This document shows, piece after piece, positions 10,577 through 20,718 of a stretch of 64,000 nt of DNA. Each line of letters opens with the position of its first letter. Position 1 is the stretch's first letter. The translations under genes and the position numbers were made by a program. The notes under the pieces are model-generated. The model had not been told where the DNA came from, did no database searches, and was given only the letters and a program-made list of their open reading frames with translations. The stretch comes from Thaumatotibia leucotreta (Eukaryota; Arthropoda; Insecta; Lepidoptera; Tortricidae): positions 248,001 to 312,000 of the forward strand of contig JALPQI010000367.1 of assembly GCA_025490895.1 (NCBI GenBank). The letters run 5' to 3'.

Positions 10577-10710
10577 CAGCCTCGGTAACCTAGTTGGTAG
10601 TGACCCTATCTAATGAAGCTGGAGGTTCCGGGTTCGAATCCCAGGGTGGGCATTATTTGTGTATTTGTTTATCACAAATATTTTTTCCTTGGTCATGGCA
10701 TTAAGTATAT
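10577..10710 (+). mobile_element. SINE family 1, 3' part replaced by a MITE
   Basis: The head with A box (TAACCTAGTTGG) and B box (GGTTCGAATCC) is followed by the body up to GGTCATGGCATTAAGTATA. At that point the TACAGGGC foldback element begins. The rest of the SINE is not found on the other side. Confidence 0.85.
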
Positions 10711-11170
10711 ACAGGGCATCCCGAAGTTATGGGACATGAAGGGGAAGTACCTTAAATATCGTAGATAGTGTATTTTGCTGAAAGAAAAATAATGTTATTT
10801 TTAAAATTTTGTAATCCTGCATTCAAAGTTTTTCAAAAAAATACTTGCTTCACCCGGAAATCGAAACGACTACAATTTTTTTCGAATTTTGAACCAAACT
10901 TGTTTGGTTATTCTTTTAGTTTTAGATACTATGTTTCTTAAGATGTTTTATTTATTTTTAATCCATCTTTCGAATGATATCATAAAATTACAAAAAAATA
11001 TTTTTTTCCTATTATTGTGATGCCTGGAAAAAGCAATATTTTTTTGAATGCAGTATTATTTAATTTTCAAAATAAAATAAAGTCTTGTTTTAGAAAAATA
11101 TCCTATATACGATATTTAAGGCACTTCTTTCGGTACCCCTTCATGTCCCATAACTTTGGGACGCCCTGTA
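10710..11170. mobile_element. MITE with TACAGGGCRTCCC ends
   Basis: Left end TACAGGGCATCCCGAAGTTA and right end TAACTTTGGGACGCCCTGTA form inverted repeats that extend inward (CATGAAGGGG, TAAATATCGTA). A second, right-truncated copy is at 51524-51900. It is AT-rich inside and has no coding. Confidence 0.88.
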
Positions 11171-11433
11171 TAATCGGGTAAAAACACAGTTCAGTAAACA
11201 GATGCAGACAGAAAGTAAACCTGTTGACAAAAACACTATTAAACTAGGTCACGATGTCACGAGTAAGCATTCCGATCGATTTAGTTATTCAATAGATGAA
11301 TGCTGTCTACGACTAACCAAGGAAGTTATGATACTTATGATGGTCGTGTTTTTAACGTCTTGTATAATGTACGATCATGCGCCCGCGCGCGTCTAACACC
11401 GGGCGATGATAGCCCAAAAAATGGACTGCCCCT

Positions 11434-11766
11434 ACCACAGATGTCATATATACCATAAATCAAGCAAACGTATTCTACTTAGCGTGTCAAATGAACTCGG
11501 TAAAATCTACTGAGTTGTCCGTCTTTAATCGCAGCTTGCAGCTTTCGGGCGTCAAATTTTGTAAGTTGAAGTGAACAAAAACATTAATAATGCCTTGCCT
11601 CCTTAAGTAATATTAATTGCAACAACACAAAAAATATGAATAATCAAGGGCCTGAGACATGTTTAAAATCATAGGCAAGTAACAACTTCAGTACTAAATC
11701 ACGCTCGGCCGCCATACAAATGAATGAACTTGTTTCTTCTATCCAAATCTAATTCTGTGGCCCCTA
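11434..11766 (+). repeat. 330-bp interspersed repeat, family D
   Basis: Starts CACAGATGTCATATATACC and continues through CTACTGAGTTGTCCG, GGGCGTCAAATTTTGTAAG and GGCCGCCATACAAATGAATG, to CTAATTCTGTGG. An inverted near-full copy lies at 32202-32523 and a 5' portion at 25996-26180. It is non-coding and I could not assign the family. Confidence 0.75.
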
Positions 11767-11936
11767 CATACGATGCTGCTCTGGGCACAGAATTATATCT
11801 CTGGGTGTTGTGTGATGTAGGTAGGTAAGATGTAGGTAAGTTTTGTATTATTTGTGTAATATTTATTGTGTGACCTGAATCAAATTCATTTTATTTTTCA
11901 TACGGTAAAAAATGATCTACTTCTGCCTGTTTACAA

Positions 11937-12075
11937 GTAGTAGTAGTAGTATAACTCTTTATTGTACAAAACACAGATTACATGAGATTTACAAAATGAT
12001 AGGGGAAGTACAAAGGCGAACTTATCCCTATAAGGGATTTTTTCCAGTTAACCTTTGAGTAGATGAGAGAAAACA
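11937..12075 (-). mobile_element. LINE 3' UTR with (TAC)n tail
   Basis: The plus strand begins (GTA)n then ACTCTTTATTGTACAAAACA and passes CCAGTTAACCTTTGAG. On the minus strand this is the same LINE 3' end as 5132-5320, with a trinucleotide tail instead of a tetranucleotide one. Confidence 0.7.
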
Positions 12076-12747
12076 TTTATAGTAGACAATAGTAGCAACT
12101 TACTAGTGTACTTTGCGCACATCTATATCTTTTATTTGGACTATACTAGAACTAAAATAGATAGATACCTACGATGATTATGAGAGCGACCATTTCATAT
12201 TTTTAGTAGCATAGTATATGTTTTGAGGTTTACAGGGGTACCGATATTATTGCTTTGTTTATCCACAATATTTGACTACAAAGTAAATAAATAAGTACAC
12301 TGAAATTTGGGTACCTACTTTTCAAATTCTGACTATACTTCTCTAAATACCACGCATTTAAATTATATAATTAATATTAGGTCTATTAGATTCGCACGCG
12401 ACCTAGATACCGCGGGGCGAAACGCATGACTCAACTAAATATAAATCTTGGGCAAGATTGCTTAATCAGCAGCAGTCGCGGTTGAATCTCTTGTATTTGC
12501 TGGATAAGGTTAAGTTTAAAATGTGTGTCATTCATGGGAAAATCTGGTACAAATCGGCTTAGTCCCAAGGTAAGCCCAATCAAGACTTGTGTGGTACCAA
12601 TATAAACATTAAATCTGCGCAATTTCTCATTGCTTGGTTTGATAATAAATTCCTCACCACAAAATATAAAATAAGCACAAATTGTATCATCACATAATTA
12701 TATCATCATCTTAAACCACTGAACATAGGCCTCTCCTATTACCTATC

Positions 12748-13022
12748 CTCATCAGCCGATCTGAGTCCACTGATGGAGTTAAGCCTCTGCCACTAAAACT
12801 ACGCGTGAATGCATCAGAAGGTTATGCCTTTAATCGCCACCGCTGAGCAAGCGGGTTGACGATCGCAGTAATGTGTGTCCATTATGATGACGCTTCTGCC
12901 CATCAACAATCTTTTATCAAATAATGGTCAGTGACACTTCAATTCCTTAGTCGACTCTTACAACACCCGCAGGAGGAGTTGGGGTGGTAACAAATGTATT
13001 CTTACTGCCGTCACCATACGGC
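12748..13022 (-). mobile_element. (GAT)n-tailed short element
   Basis: Diverged near full-length copy, tail at left (CTCATCAGCCGATCTGAGTCC) and head at right (GCCGTCACCATACGGC). A separate 40-bp tail fragment of the same family (12707-12747) precedes it directly. Confidence 0.85.
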
Positions 13023-13201
13023 TAACATTGTAACATTCTTACATAACCATTAATAAGCTCTTTCATGGAAATTCCGTCTGCCGATTAGTAAATAGCTGGA
13101 ATTTTCTCAGCAACCTACAATTTTGACGCGGGTCACCTTCGCTACTTCCGTTCTCGATGCAGGCAGGTCAGTCTTATTAACTTGCGCGATTTATTACACC
13201 C

Positions 13202-13372
13202 AAGAGTATTCAGTTTTGTCAGTAGCCGTACCATGACTTTGCAAGTATCGGTAACGTTAGGTTTTACTTGATACGTAAAGCGCGCTATCGCGCTCGCTCC
13301 AATATGTGTGCGAGCGAAATATAATGCATTATGTATCGAGTAAAACCTAACGTATCCTTTACTTTGTAGCCG
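13202..13372. mobile_element. Palindromic MITE, CGTTAGGTTTTACT family
   Basis: The inverted arms contain GTAACGTTAGGTTTTACTTG and its complement GAGTAAAACCTAACG around a core of repeated CGCTCGC. A related copy is at 47015-47185, including the outer GCCGTACCATGACTTTGCAA. Confidence 0.75.
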
Positions 13373-13540
13373 TAAACACAGAATGTTTACGTTAGTTTTT
13401 GTATGATACATAAAGACCATCACACTCGCTCAAATACATCAGTGCGAGAGATAGCCTGTTTTACATATCGGTAAACGCTACGCAAACTTGTCAAAGTTGT
13501 CAACTCATCGTCTACTAGTGAGTCTTATGGTCTTACATTA

Positions 13541-13728
13541 GAATTCATCATCATCATCATCATCATCGTCAGCCAATTGACGTCCACTGCTGGACATAGG
13601 CCTCCCCCAGAGAGTTCCACAAAGATCGGTCGTGAACTGTCCGCATCCATTGGACACCCGCAACCTTTACCAGGTCGTCACTCCATCTTGTGGGGGGCCT
13701 TCCACTGCGCCATTCAGTGCGTGGACAT
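13541..13728 (-). pseudogene. RTE-type LINE 3' end (C-terminal codons and (GAT)n tail)
   Basis: Read on the minus strand, the region gives the end of an RTE reverse-transcriptase reading frame, with a W-x-D-D-L-V-K-type segment from the complement of CAGGTCGTCACTCCATCTTG. It is followed by the CCAGCAGTGGACGT phrase and (ATG)n. It is 5'-truncated to less than 200 bp and retains no catalytic residues. This end is the likely source of the tail shared with the short (GAT)n elements. Confidence 0.7.
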
Positions 13729-13990
13729 TAGAATTACAAAACGTTATACATGTCTTTGTTACACATACTGTCTAATAAAGCTGTACCTTAGAAATAGAAC
13801 ATTAGAAATAGACCAGCGATATGCTGAATTGGAGTCCATTTTGTGGCACAATAGCTTATTTTTTATATTCATTGAACATGAATATTAAATTCATCAAACC
13901 TTGTGTTTTAATGTGTATATTATGATGTGTCACGAATAAGTGTTTTTTCTTTCTTTCATTATTAAGGGTTCCCTCAATCGACGCTGAATC

Positions 13991-14163
13991 GGCTTAATCC
14001 GGTCGAAAAAAGCTTTATGTCGACATTGTCGACGGCATAAGATCGAAAAAGACGTCGTCGGCACGCATCGGATCGTATCGGTTCGGCCGCGTCATCGGCT
14101 ATTTCGCTGTTATGCCGTCGATCGTCGACGTAAAGCATTTTTCGACCGGATTAAGCCGATTGC
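13991..14163. mobile_element. GC-rich palindromic element
   Basis: The outer arms AATCGGCTTAATCCGGTCGA and TCGACCGGATTAAGCCGATT match over about 30 bp. The middle is CpG-rich with repeated TCGTCGAC-like words. This is the only copy I found in the window. Confidence 0.7.
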
Positions 14164-14347
14164 ATTTCGATTGATTTGAGACTCCATTTCGTGCCGAGGA
14201 CGATAAATTCCAAAATGTGAATAACATCACCCCTTTATTCATAAACGTCTCCTAACTTAGACGCTAAGTATTGTTTTTCCCTTTCGTACTCATCAAAATG
14301 TCTATAAGACTAAAACGGACAAACAATACTTAGCGGCTTGTTAACTT

Positions 14348-14633
14348 CATCATTCATCATCAGCCTATGATAGTCCACTGCTGGACGTAGGCCTCTCCTA
14401 CTAACTATGCGTATAGACGCATTAGGAGGTAAATTAAATACCCATAATCGCCACGCTGGGCGAGCGGATTGGCGATCGCAGTAATGTGTCCACTATGATG
14501 ACGCTGCTGTCCATCATCAATCTTTTATCAAATAATAGTCAGTGACAACTCAATCCCTTAGTCGACTCTTACGACACCCGCAGGAGGAGTTGGTGTGGTA
14601 ACAAATGTATTCTTACTGCCGTCACCACACGGC
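14348..14633 (-). mobile_element. (GAT)n-tailed short element
   Basis: Near full-length copy, tail at left and head at right. Short TAACTT words lie just outside both ends (14342-14347 and about 14639-14644), a plausible short target duplication. Confidence 0.87.
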
Positions 14634-14701
14634 ATATATAACTTAAGACAGGTTTATGAATGGTTAGTCTTTTGAATGTCAAAGACGTCATGGAACTCAT
14701 G

Positions 14702-14822
14702 AACAGAGGCCCTACCGCGAACAACGAACGAAGTGTTGCCTCCCTGTCACCCTTATGTACGAATTCACGAGTGCGTGAGAGAGGCAACACTTCGTTCGTG
14801 GTTCGAGTAGGACCTCTGAGTG
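14702..14822. mobile_element. Palindromic MITE, AACACTTCGTTCGT family
   Basis: The arms GAACGAAGTGTTGCCTC and GAGGCAACACTTCGTTC enclose a short loop, with outer GGCCCTACCGCGAAC resembling family B ends. A decayed relative lies at 24947-25060. Confidence 0.75.
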
Positions 14823-15032
14823 CTCATTTCAAGTGGCGATATCGACTAAAGTTCAATAGAGATGTTTGACGTCACCAAGAACAAGCTGATGAGCTAAGGT
14901 TGAACTACGTTACCTCTCTGTTGCACTTGCACATTTATACATAGGTGTGACAAGGAGGCGTTGATCATGGTAGCCCTTTATAAGTCGATTTTTAGATCTG
15001 TAGCCCTATCATGAGATGCCGCTAAGGTATTA

Positions 15033-15110
15033 ATAATTAATTAATTACATCCCGACGTTTCTAAAACTTTACAGGGTTCGAAACGTCAGGATGTAATGAA
15101 TTAATTATAT
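15033..15110. repeat. Hairpin, ACATCCCGACGTTTC family
   Basis: TTACATCCCGACGTTTC pairs with GAAACGTCAGGATGTAA. Related single arms occur near 5650-5700 and 40490-40530, and as part of the long hairpin at 56237-56441. Confidence 0.65.
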
Positions 15111-15616
15111 CGTGATATAACTAGTTTATAGTTTTATGTAACTATCGCGGTTTCCGAAGAAAATAAGGAAATGGTATCCTGTCGTTTGACCAAAAATTGT
15201 TTAACAAATTTACACTTGGCAACCAACTACTGGCAAAATTATGTTTCGGCAAATCCTTTTTTCTACAAAAACATCTTTGACAATTTATTATCTTAGCCAA
15301 ATAATTAACAAATAAAATATCATTTTATAAGAGGTATTTTTGGCAAAAGAATATTTAACAACAAAGTAAACTAATAAATTTACCATTAGCCTAAAAATGT
15401 TTGCTAAAATGGGTTGGATTATAGCAAAGTGGGTTTTTTTGTTGCAACCCAGTAAATTTTTCCCCAAAATCAAAAATGGCCGAGATATTCGACATCAAAT
15501 TAAAAAAAAAATTGACAAAACATTCATCGTAATCTTGACCGAAATCTGCAGTGAGCGAGCGAAGCGAGCGAACAAAACCTTCCGGGGCAGATCCGACTCG
15601 GATAAGTTAGGTTAGA

Positions 15617-15658
15617 AGGAGACTAAGGCGGGAGCAAAGCTCCCGCCTTAGTCTTCGA
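15617..15658. repeat. Short GC-rich hairpin
   Basis: GACTAAGGCGGGAGC pairs perfectly with GCTCCCGCCTTAGTC around a 3-5 base loop. It looks terminator-like, but in a eukaryotic repeat context it is more likely a small foldback insertion. Confidence 0.6.
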
Positions 15659-16654
15659 GGTTATTTTTGTTTATTGTAACCCAGAAAACTTTCCCCCAAA
15701 ATCGAAAATGGTCGAGATAGGTATTCGGTGAATGTACAAATATGTTAAACGTAGTTTTAGGTGACATGTAAAATATACAATTGATTTATTTATTAATTTA
15801 TACATTGTTCTAATGTATTAATTGCTTAATGATTATTTGTCAATTGAGTTTTTGTAAAATGATACATTTGCGGAATAAAATTTTTGCCACTTACTACATT
15901 GGTGAAACGTTTGTTGTAAAATAAATATTTGCTAACATTGTTTTGGTTAAACATTAGTGAACCTAAGGAAATACCTAGGGGGAGGGGGGGCACATTGATG
16001 CACGGGGCACATTTATACAGTACCAATATTTTAAAATCGAAAAACGCTACGAAGTCTGCCACATCACTAGAACGCTCAAGGATACGCACAAGAACGACAG
16101 TTGTGACGACGCTCGCCGCCAGTTCGCCGTTGGCCGTCGACGAGTGTAAACGTGTTCACGCTGCCGCGTAGTAAAATTTTAGGCGAAATGTGATCGCATC
16201 TCAGCATCGTCTTATTAGTTACATCTGCCGGTTAATATTGCCAAAGGTAAGTGAATATATTCAAAAGTGTTTTTAATTATGTTTTTGGCAATATAATTAA
16301 TCCATAATTAATTAAATTAATTGTTTGTAAAAAAAGTCCGTTGGGGCACTTTGATTCATTAAGCAACGGGGAAGAATGATACGTATCAATCTGCCCCTTT
16401 AGTGTATTATTCTGCCCCGTTAGTGTATTAAAGTGCCCCGTCACAAATAACAATTATATTAACATGTTTTTTTACACTTTTTTCCGGACCACCATCTACA
16501 CGTGCAGCACTATCTTCATTACAAGCAGCATCGTCTTCGTCAACAGCAGTATCGTCTTCACAAGAACCACTAGCACTGTCTTCATTACAAGCGTCATCGT
16601 TACAAACAGTAAAAAAATAAGAGTGAAAAGAATAAGATAGTGACATCTTTGCCA

Positions 16655-17062
16655 CCGAAAAGATTCAGACTCCAGTCAAAGCGAAGTCGTAATGACAAGT
16701 GATAGTGAAGACATTGAAATGTCATCAGAATCATCAGAGATGGGGTAGCTCTTGGAGCTGTTAACCACGAAGATATAAAGATCGGAGACTTCTTGCTTAT
16801 TAAAATCGAGAAGAAGAACACTGTATTTTATTACGTTGCTAAAGTCGTCTTTATGTATAGTATGACAGAATATCAAGTATCATATCTCAGAAAAAAATCA
16901 GGGTCGACTAAGTTTGTATTTCTAGTTGTGGAAGACAAAGCAAGCGTAGATGTTAAAGACGTAGTTTAGCAAATTCCAAAACCAGCTTTTTCCAAAGGTA
17001 CATCTCGAACATCATCGCTTTATTCATTTTCGGGAAATTTAACTGGATATAATGTACAATAG
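16655..17062 (+). pseudogene. Transposase C-terminal remnant
   Basis: An acidic serine-rich stretch (about 16660-16740, with SDSEDIEMSSESSE) runs into a stop. After a one-base frame change the sequence continues from about 16740 as a basic/hydrophobic domain containing EDIKIGDFLLIKIEKK, FYYVAKV, EYQVSYLRKK and KFVFLVVEDK. It has one in-frame stop near 16968 and ends FSGNLTGYNVQ at 17062. I recall this layout (GDF-L-K, then Y-V-x-K-V, then an R-K-S-G/F-V-F-P segment) as the C-terminus of insect transposon-encoded proteins. The catalytic part is missing. Confidence 0.55.
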
Positions 17063-17095
17063 GCATTATAACAAGATAAGAGAATGTTATAATCA

Positions 17096-17626
17096 AACCT
17101 CGGATGACGGGAGCAAAAATGCGTTTATCACTAGTGCTTAGTTAAATATCGACTATTCTATCGACAGCCATATCAACATTTTATGAATTATAAATGTATT
17201 GATCAACAGTAATTTATGCAACCGTACGTAATCAGAGGCATTGCGATCTAAAATTGATAAACAATAATATGTCAACAATACCTAGTACCGTATGACAGTT
17301 ACAAAACCGAAATTAAAGCCTAAAAAGCAACTTGAATGTCGTTCAGAATTTCAAAGTGCACTTGTTAAGATTACTTTTACATCCTCAAGGCGAAATTATT
17401 CACAAAAAATATCATAATGTGTTGACTAAAAAAATGGGTGAATTCATATTAATAATCTTATATGTTTTTGATATCTGGAAAAGAAGTGGAACTACTAGGG
17501 AAACATAATTAGCATAATCTATAAATTTGAAATTAAAAAATCGTTAATATGGATGTCGATAGAATAGTCGATATTTAACTAAGCACTAATAACAAACGCA
17601 TTTTTGCTCCCGTCATCCGGGGTTTG
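17096..17626. mobile_element. MITE with CGGATGACGGGAGC ends, nested
   Basis: The left arm CGGATGACGGGAGCAAAAAT, then GCTTAGTTAAATATCGACTA, is matched by the inverted right arm ending GCTCCCGTCATCCG. The 530-bp element interrupts the 15976-18282 transposon just after its transposase remnant. The interior is AT-rich and non-coding. Confidence 0.85.
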
Positions 17627-17796
17627 GTTATGATTATTTTTGTTAAATTATGTGAAAGACTTTTAAAGTCTGTGAGGTTTTTGATTAGACATTTTAACAA
17701 AAACGTTGATTATTTTAATAGGAGGGTTTGTCATATTGTGTTATACTTTCAATAACCATATACAACTTCAAGGGCTGATTTAATAGTACATAACTA

Positions 17797-17872
17797 ATAA
17801 GAAAAATTAAGAAAGTAACAAAGTCTCGTAATATTAGACTTTGTTACTTTCTTAATTTTTCGTATACCTATG
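17797..17872. repeat. Hairpin
   Basis: GAAAAATTAAGAAAGTAACA pairs with TGTTACTTTCTTAATTTTTC around a short loop. It is a small foldback inside the 15976-18282 transposon. Confidence 0.7.
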
Positions 17873-18282
17873 GTTATTGGAAGTATAACAAAAAAATGTT
17901 TTATTGTTTTCTTAAAGAAACTTGAGAGACTCATTTCTTAAAATATTGTTTACATGCCGAATAAAGTATATTTTGTGATCTCAATAAATAAGATGACTTT
18001 TATTTATAATTTTTAATTAATAAAACATTTAAAATAAGCATCAAACTGCCCCACCCTATGTATCAAAGTATCCCTCAGAAGGGGCAGAATGATACAAAAA
18101 CGATTTTTCAGTTAAGTCAGTATATCTTTATACCTAAACACTTTTAGCTGCTATTTCGTAATAAAAATATAAACTGGTATATTAGCCAATGTACTCGTCA
18201 AAATAAATATTCAAATATGGTGCTTTTCGTTCATTAAAAAAGATTTTGAATTTTTGTGCATCAATGTGCCCCACCTCCCCCT

Positions 18283-19262
18283 AAATATAGAAAGAACTCG
18301 CAATTTTATTTTGACTATAAAAGACTCTAGTGGTAAAAAAGTTGACAAAAACGAAAATGAAAAAAAAAACTAAATGCACGTCTGTTTTAATTTGTTAGTA
18401 AGTGAAGCAACCGTTAGATATATAACTATTTATTATGAGTTATGAATAATTAATTCATCATTAAAAACTGCATTAAGCAACAAAAATAATTGAAGGTACA
18501 TACATTTAGATTTAACAAAAATCTACCTGTGTTTAATGTCTTAGCAATATATAATTCTAGTGTTCACATGATAAGCATTTTTATGGCTTAATACAAAACT
18601 TGATTCGGTTATTTTATTACAATGCATTAACTTAAATGAATTTTAGGTCATTCTGGAAATGCATTTGTCATTGAAATTTCATCGACCTTTCGCGAGAACT
18701 AATAAATGAAAGTTGCAATGCCTGTGCCTAAGATATGACCTTATTATTTACTAATGCGATATAATTAGAAAGGTAAGTAATTATAATTAGTTTTAATATC
18801 GTAATTATACCTACCCATTTATTTAATATTTTTGCTATTTTTTTTAAATAATGAGCGCGTAAAAACCTCGCTTGGCTTTGTTTTATATTTCAAGTTAGAA
18901 TGCAATTCAAAATAAACTGTACTTTGTTTAATCTTTACTCACTAAAAATAATAAAAATCTTATCTATAACTTACGTTATAAGCATTATGTCGTCAGCTTC
19001 CTTGTATCATAAACACACACACAACACAACACTGAACACAGCACTTTTAAATTTTAAAATTCGAATTATTTTCGCGCGTTCGTTTAGACGGCCAGCTACG
19101 TCCGTATTCGCGCGCGGTTCTTTGCCGACTGTCTATGGCGAGTTTTTTTTTTAGTGGCGAAGGCGAGCGGCCAGTGTGCCAACTGTGACGCAAGTGGTTT
19201 GGGCAACGTTTTAATTCGCTGGGTTTTTTCATTGCCTCAACCACGCGGCCTGATTCTGTTTA
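18283..19262. other. AT-rich interval with a CpG-rich patch
   Basis: No gene or repeat family was recognised. About 19060-19250 is clearly richer in CG (GCGCGTTCG, TTCGCGCGCGG, GCGAAGGCGAGCGG) than its surroundings and stops at the TTAA that starts the piggyBac-like element. It could be an old transposon end or a promoter-like patch; neither is shown. Confidence 0.4.
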
Positions 19263-19522
19263 TTAACCCAGTTATTACTGAAACTTTTTAAAGTGTCGGA
19301 TTGCTTTGATTTTTAAATATGATGTCTTATGATGAAGTTATATTACAGTAAAAATAAAATAAAAAATATTGATCGTCTGGGAAAGCTGGAAAACGAGTGG
19401 CGTTATAAAGGCCGGTAGTAAAATCGGCGGCTACCAGCCAGTAGCTATATCAATGTATTTCGGATTCAAATAAAATACACTATCATTGTTAAACGTTATA
19501 TTATTGGCTTTAAATTAAATAT

Positions 19523-20290
19523 ATACAGTATGAGAAGCCACAAAACACGTCTTTGGTGGGTCACTGTATAAAAGTTTTCCCAAAAAACACTTCATTTCTG
19601 AAAAACTTATATCACCGACGGCATTTTTCTGGCTCGCGTATCAATTTCTATAATATACCAATAGCTCAATTATGTCATCACTCATCATACACTCATAGTA
19701 ATAAGTAGGGGATTGGTAATTTCTCGGCTCTTCATGGTCTTGCCACTGTCTACGTTCCCTGGGGTTATCCTGGTTTACCCACTTGTATTGTTGAGATTTT
19801 TGTACACTAGGTAAACGCGTAGAACTCATTCTAGGATTGGAAACTGGAGGCGGGGGTAACTGTTCGTTATCATTTTCAGAAGAATTTTCGGTAGAAGTAC
19901 GTATTTTTTTGGCTAATGTCGACAAAGATAAATCGTCTTTCGAATCCTCATTTTCCGAATATGAGCTATATGTAGTCTCTGTGGGAGCCCTTAGCTGAGA
20001 TCTTAAAACGATTAAAATTTCGGTAAATATGGTTTTGACATACCTAATGTCAAAACCATATTTACCGAAATGAAAAATAACATACAAAGTTGACTAAAAA
20101 CAAACCTGGAAGGAAGATTATGTAATGACAGAAATTCCTCATCACCAGAATCTTTATCAGTTACTTCAGTATTAGGATTTTCCGGTGTAAAAATAGTGAT
20201 TTCATTGGCAAATCATCATCAGAGGCCAAATGGTGCAGGTTGTCAATTATTTCTTCAAGGCTTAAACCCTTTTTCTTCAGTGGCCAATAA
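19523..20290 (-). pseudogene. piggyBac-like transposase, N-terminal part, broken
   Basis: On the minus strand the reading starts near LSLEEIIDNLHHLASDDD (about 20205-20260), shifts frame near 20210 into PENPNTEVTDKDSGDEEF, and reaches LHNLPS. A 104-nt intron (20105-20002, donor CAG|GTTTGT, acceptor TTTTAAG|A) can be inferred because the frame then joins SQLRAPTE. Next comes an acidic/Pro linker and the segment PTYYYECMMSDDIIELLVYY, close to the piggyBac N-terminal consensus. A TGA at about 19641 interrupts it, after which YASQKN and ISFSEMKCFLGKLL continue the family pattern to about 19523. The DDD catalytic core and C-terminal Cys-rich domain are absent. Confidence 0.75.
20017..20071. repeat. 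Perfect 25-bp hairpin inside the piggyBac intron
   Basis: The arm TTTCGGTAAATATGGTTTTG (with AT beyond each end) is repeated in perfect inverted form around the 5-base loop ACCTA. It fills the middle of the inferred intron, so it may be a tiny foldback insertion that made or enlarged the intron, or an RNA structure element. Confidence 0.8.
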
Positions 20291-20718
20291 ACAAATAGTG
20301 ACAATAAATAGACGTCAATTTTACTACCGGGCGTTATAACGCCACAATTTTTCAATTGGAAAAAAATCCAAAAAAGAACGTGATAATATAAACTTTTTTA
20401 TATTAAAATTATACTATTTTATCATTCCTCCGTGAAACATCACGATTAAGCTTCATTGTCAACAAATTCCTTAATAAAAAATTGACTTTTTCGGGGACAT
20501 GTTTCAAAAAAATCACTTAGGTTATATTATAACGCGTCTGAACTTAAAATCACATCTGACACTGTGACAAAGAACAATGTGATTTGTTGAAGTACCATTC
20601 GTTAGTACAATAATTAAACTTGATCTTTGTTTATGCAACGTCAAAGCCATAAATATTGCGGGTAGATGTAACGCTCAATTGGTGGCGTTATAAAGGTCAG
20701 TAGTAACAAGTGGGTTAA

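Larger units (their letters stand above)
15976..18282. mobile_element. Decayed DNA transposon with TAGGGGGAGG termini
   Basis: The left end TAGGGGGAGGGGGGGCACAT and the right end (complement TAGGGGGAGGTGGGGCACAT) continue into TTGATGCA on both sides. Further copies of a GGGGCA(N)nTGATNCA-like word sit near both ends (16344-16440 and 18050-18095), a pattern of subterminal binding sites. Inside are a candidate 5' exon with donor AAAG|GTAAGT at 16247, a transposase C-terminal remnant (16655-17062), a nested MITE and a hairpin. The length of 2.3 kb and the broken frame indicate a dead copy. The superfamily is not determined. Confidence 0.75.
19263..20718 (-). mobile_element. piggyBac-like element, internally deleted
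   Basis: TTAA (19263-19266) is followed by the left terminal sequence CCCAGTTATTACTG. The right end is the complement of CCCACTTGTTACTACTG followed by TTAA (20715-20718). A subterminal word TGGCGTTATAAAGGCCGGTAG (first 20 bases from about 19398) recurs at about 20682, and inverted at about 20323-20345. TTAA targets and CCC-starting inverted ends are characteristic of piggyBac. The 1.46-kb element holds only the N-terminal transposase region. Confidence 0.75.

Noticed and set aside
15617..15658. Bacterial-style terminator hairpin
   Set aside because: No bacterial genes or T tract, and the genome is clearly eukaryotic.
16428..16655. Acidic, cysteine-containing 75-codon minus-strand frame
   Set aside because: Low-complexity antisense of a serine/threonine-rich stretch inside a dead transposon, with no conserved spacing of cysteines.
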